From Methanobacteriota archaeon (GTDB lineage Archaea > Thermoplasmatota > Poseidoniia > MGIII > CG-Epi1), in NCBI GenBank assembly GCA_002724775.1, contig PBPR01000043.1, positions 6,071-13,832 of the forward strand: 7,762 nt of DNA, read 5' to 3'. The notes under the pieces were generated by a model. The model ran no database searches, was not told where the DNA came from, and saw only the letters and a program-made list of their open reading frames with translations. Of the stretch, positions 6,680 through 7,762 are shown piece by piece. The position numbers and the translations under genes were made by a program. Position 1 is the first letter of the stretch. The number at the start of each line of letters is the position of its first letter.

Positions 6680-7437
6680 ATTACTTTAGCCTCCATTTTT
6701 AGTTTTTCAATCAATTTATTGACTTTATCCTCATCATTTTCACCATCGATTATCTCTCCACCATCTCTAGCAGGAGGTAAACTAGATTCTGAAGTTAAAG
6801 CATCATTACTGTCAATGGAATCAACATTTTTATTTTCAAAAGGTTTCCTTTTTGACATCATTATATCTTTTAACGCAGGGAATCTAACTTTATTCATATC
6901 TTTCTGGCAAGTAATAACTGCAGGCGTTGGAGTTTCTACAGTTTGCAGTCCACCTTCTATTTGTCTTTTGGCTTTTAAAGTTCCAGAATTATATTCTAAA
7001 CTAGTAACGCCTGAAATATTTGGTATTCCAAGCATCTGTGCAACCATTGTACCAGTTGCAGCTTGATAATAGTCAATGCCCTGAATTCCACACAAAACTA
7101 AATCGACATCCAGTTCTTTTATCGCATCAGACAAAACTTTAGCATTTGCCAGAGGTTTGTCACCTCTGTATCCATTTTGCCTTAGTACCACAATTTCATC
7201 AGCACCTATTGCTAACATTTTTCTTAAGTCGGTATCGATACTGCTATCTTCAGAAAATAAGCTTAAAAGAGTGACTTTACCACCTTCAGCTTCTTTAAAC
7301 TGAACTGCTTGTTCAACAGCAAATTCATCGTATGGATTTACCATGTATTTGAAATTCTGGTCAATAAGAGTCCCATCATTTACTTCTAGCTTTGATTCGG
7401 TATCTGGTACCATTTTGATTAATACAGCTATGTTCAT
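6676..7437 (-). CDS. etfB: Electron transfer flavoprotein, beta subunit
   Basis: EtfB is the second ETF subunit. It binds a nucleotide (AMP, or a second FAD in bifurcating types) and carries the loop that docks on acyl-CoA dehydrogenases. Length is 253 residues, normal for the family. The N-terminus reads MNIAVLIKMVPD, the usual start, followed by NPYDEFAVEQAV (34-45). The ETF-beta signature lies at about 157-176, with KRQIEGGLQTVETP and PAVIT. DLVLCGIQGID (112-122) is the nucleotide-binding region. The tail is an acidic linker (226-238) and a basic C-terminal helix that in known ETFs wraps onto the alpha subunit. The start is one base after the stop of the upstream iron-sulfur gene and five bases after a GAGGG site. 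The gene overlaps etfA by four bases, so all three are one operon. Confidence 0.97.
   Translation of the reverse strand: MNIAVLIKMVPDTESKLEVNDGTLIDQNFKYMVNPYDEFAVEQAVQFKEAEGGKVTLLSLFSEDSSIDTDLRKMLAIGADEIVVLRQNGYRGDKPLANAKVLSDAIKELDVDLVLCGIQGIDYYQAATGTMVAQMLGIPNISGVTSLEYNSGTLKAKRQIEGGLQTVETPTPAVITCQKDMNKVRFPALKDIMMSKRKPFENKNVDSIDSNDALTSESSLPPARDGGEIIDGENDEDKVNKLIEKLKMEAKVI
6690..6694 (-). promoter_or_regulatory. Shine-Dalgarno site of etfA
   Basis: A perfect GGAGG on the minus strand lies within the last codons of etfB, 10 nt before the etfA ATG. With the ATGA overlap it supports translation from an internal operon position. The two genes here that appear to have their own promoters lack such a site. 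Confidence 0.75.
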
Positions 7438-7438
7438 T

Positions 7439-7762
7439 TTATCCCTCTAGGTTTTCTAACATTATCTCGGAAATATCCTTTACAGTTCTTTGCTCCTCAC
7501 CTAATGTTTTCAAGCCGTCACTCATCATCGTCATACAGAATGGACAACCTACTGCTACACAGTCTGCACCGGTATTTACAGCTTCCTTTGCCCTTATTTC
7601 ATTCACCCTTTTATCGGCATCCTCCTCCATCCAGATGCGTGCACCTCCACCTCCGCAACAAAACGATTTTTCTCTAGACCTTTCCATTTCAATAAGGTCA
7701 CCACCGATGGCCTCTCTTGGTGCTTCAGTTTCTCCTCCAATTCTACCTAAATAGCATGGATC
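7439..7762 (-). CDS. CCG-domain iron-sulfur oxidoreductase (HdrB/GlpC/LutA type), C-terminal end only
   Basis: The frame is open from the window edge at 7762 to a TAA at 7439-7441, giving the last 107 residues. The Met at 7687 is internal, because the frame continues upstream with conserved sequence. One complete cysteine-rich CCG domain is visible: DPCYLGR at the edge (Cys3 of the fragment), PRE, FCCGGGGARIW (Cys35, Cys36) and GCPFC (Cys73, Cys76). These cysteines usually bind a [4Fe-4S] or noncubane cluster. The family includes HdrB/HdrD, GlpC, LutA and the ETF:menaquinone oxidoreductase FadF/EMO. The last is an attractive match because etfBA follow after one base, but the N-terminal part (ferredoxin motifs, membrane segments) that would decide is outside the window. 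Confidence is high for the domain and moderate for the ETF-partner role. Confidence 0.92.
   Translation of the reverse strand, partial: DPCYLGRIGGETEAPREAIGGDLIEMERSREKSFCCGGGGARIWMEEDADKRVNEIRAKEAVNTGADCVAVGCPFCMTMMSDGLKTLGEEQRTVKDISEIMLENLEG
7443..7447 (-). promoter_or_regulatory. Shine-Dalgarno site of etfB
   Basis: GAGGG on the minus strand ends five bases before the etfB ATG and overlaps the last codons and stop of the upstream gene. It confirms the ATG at 7437 as the start and indicates re-initiation on a shared message. Confidence 0.65.

Noticed and set aside
5900..7066. Plus-strand frames at 5900-6127 and 6719-7066
   Set aside because: They are antisense to etfA and etfB, which carry full family signatures.
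7439..7687. The CCG protein starting at the ATG at 7687 as an 82-residue gene
   Set aside because: The frame continues upstream to the edge with the conserved DPCYLGR and PRE motifs, so this Met is internal and the gene is cut by the window.

Overview
The window most likely comes from a euryarchaeon, and the best guess is a marine Thermoplasmatota lineage of the Marine Group II (Poseidoniales) kind. The tRNA-Asp(GUC) is typically archaeal (TGGTGTAG D-arm start, G73 discriminator, encoded CCA). TATA-like boxes lie about 26 nt upstream of leaderless-looking starts, while genes inside the operon have Shine-Dalgarno sites. A giant secreted Asp-rich repeat protein beside a compact electron-transfer operon also fits such genomes. 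The lineage is inference; the archaeal call is well supported. Every gene lies on the minus strand, so transcription runs from right to left.

Right part (7762 to 5765): the 3' end of a CCG-domain iron-sulfur oxidoreductase gene (HdrB/GlpC/LutA type), then etfB, then etfA. The genes are almost contiguous (1-nt gap, then a 4-nt ATGA overlap) and form one operon. EtfB and EtfA make the FAD-containing electron transfer flavoprotein. The iron-sulfur protein is the likely partner passing ETF electrons towards the quinone pool, as in EMO/FadF-type systems.

Middle (5764 to 5354): a 62-residue coiled-coil protein with a GTG start and its own TATA-like box, then tRNA-Asp. The three short spacers (5721-5764, 5486-5531 and 5354-5407) hold only putative promoter elements.

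Left part (5353 to 1, running off the window): one uninterrupted reading frame of at least 1784 codons. It encodes a signal peptide, seven calcium-binding TSP3-like motifs, a Cys-containing region, a transglutaminase-like domain (Cys451, His512, Glu528) and then about 47 further TSP3-like modules. The modules are not a plain tandem array. Three runs contain exactly eight 23-residue modules each. They are introduced by 'DTDGG' modules that lack a calcium-ligand Asp, and two modules carry a conserved 12-residue Cys-to-Cys loop. The last two long blocks repeat with a period of about 374 residues (16 modules). This ordered architecture is the most interesting content of the window. The product is probably a long, very acidic, calcium-stiffened cell-surface stalk displaying a transglutaminase/protease-fold head.
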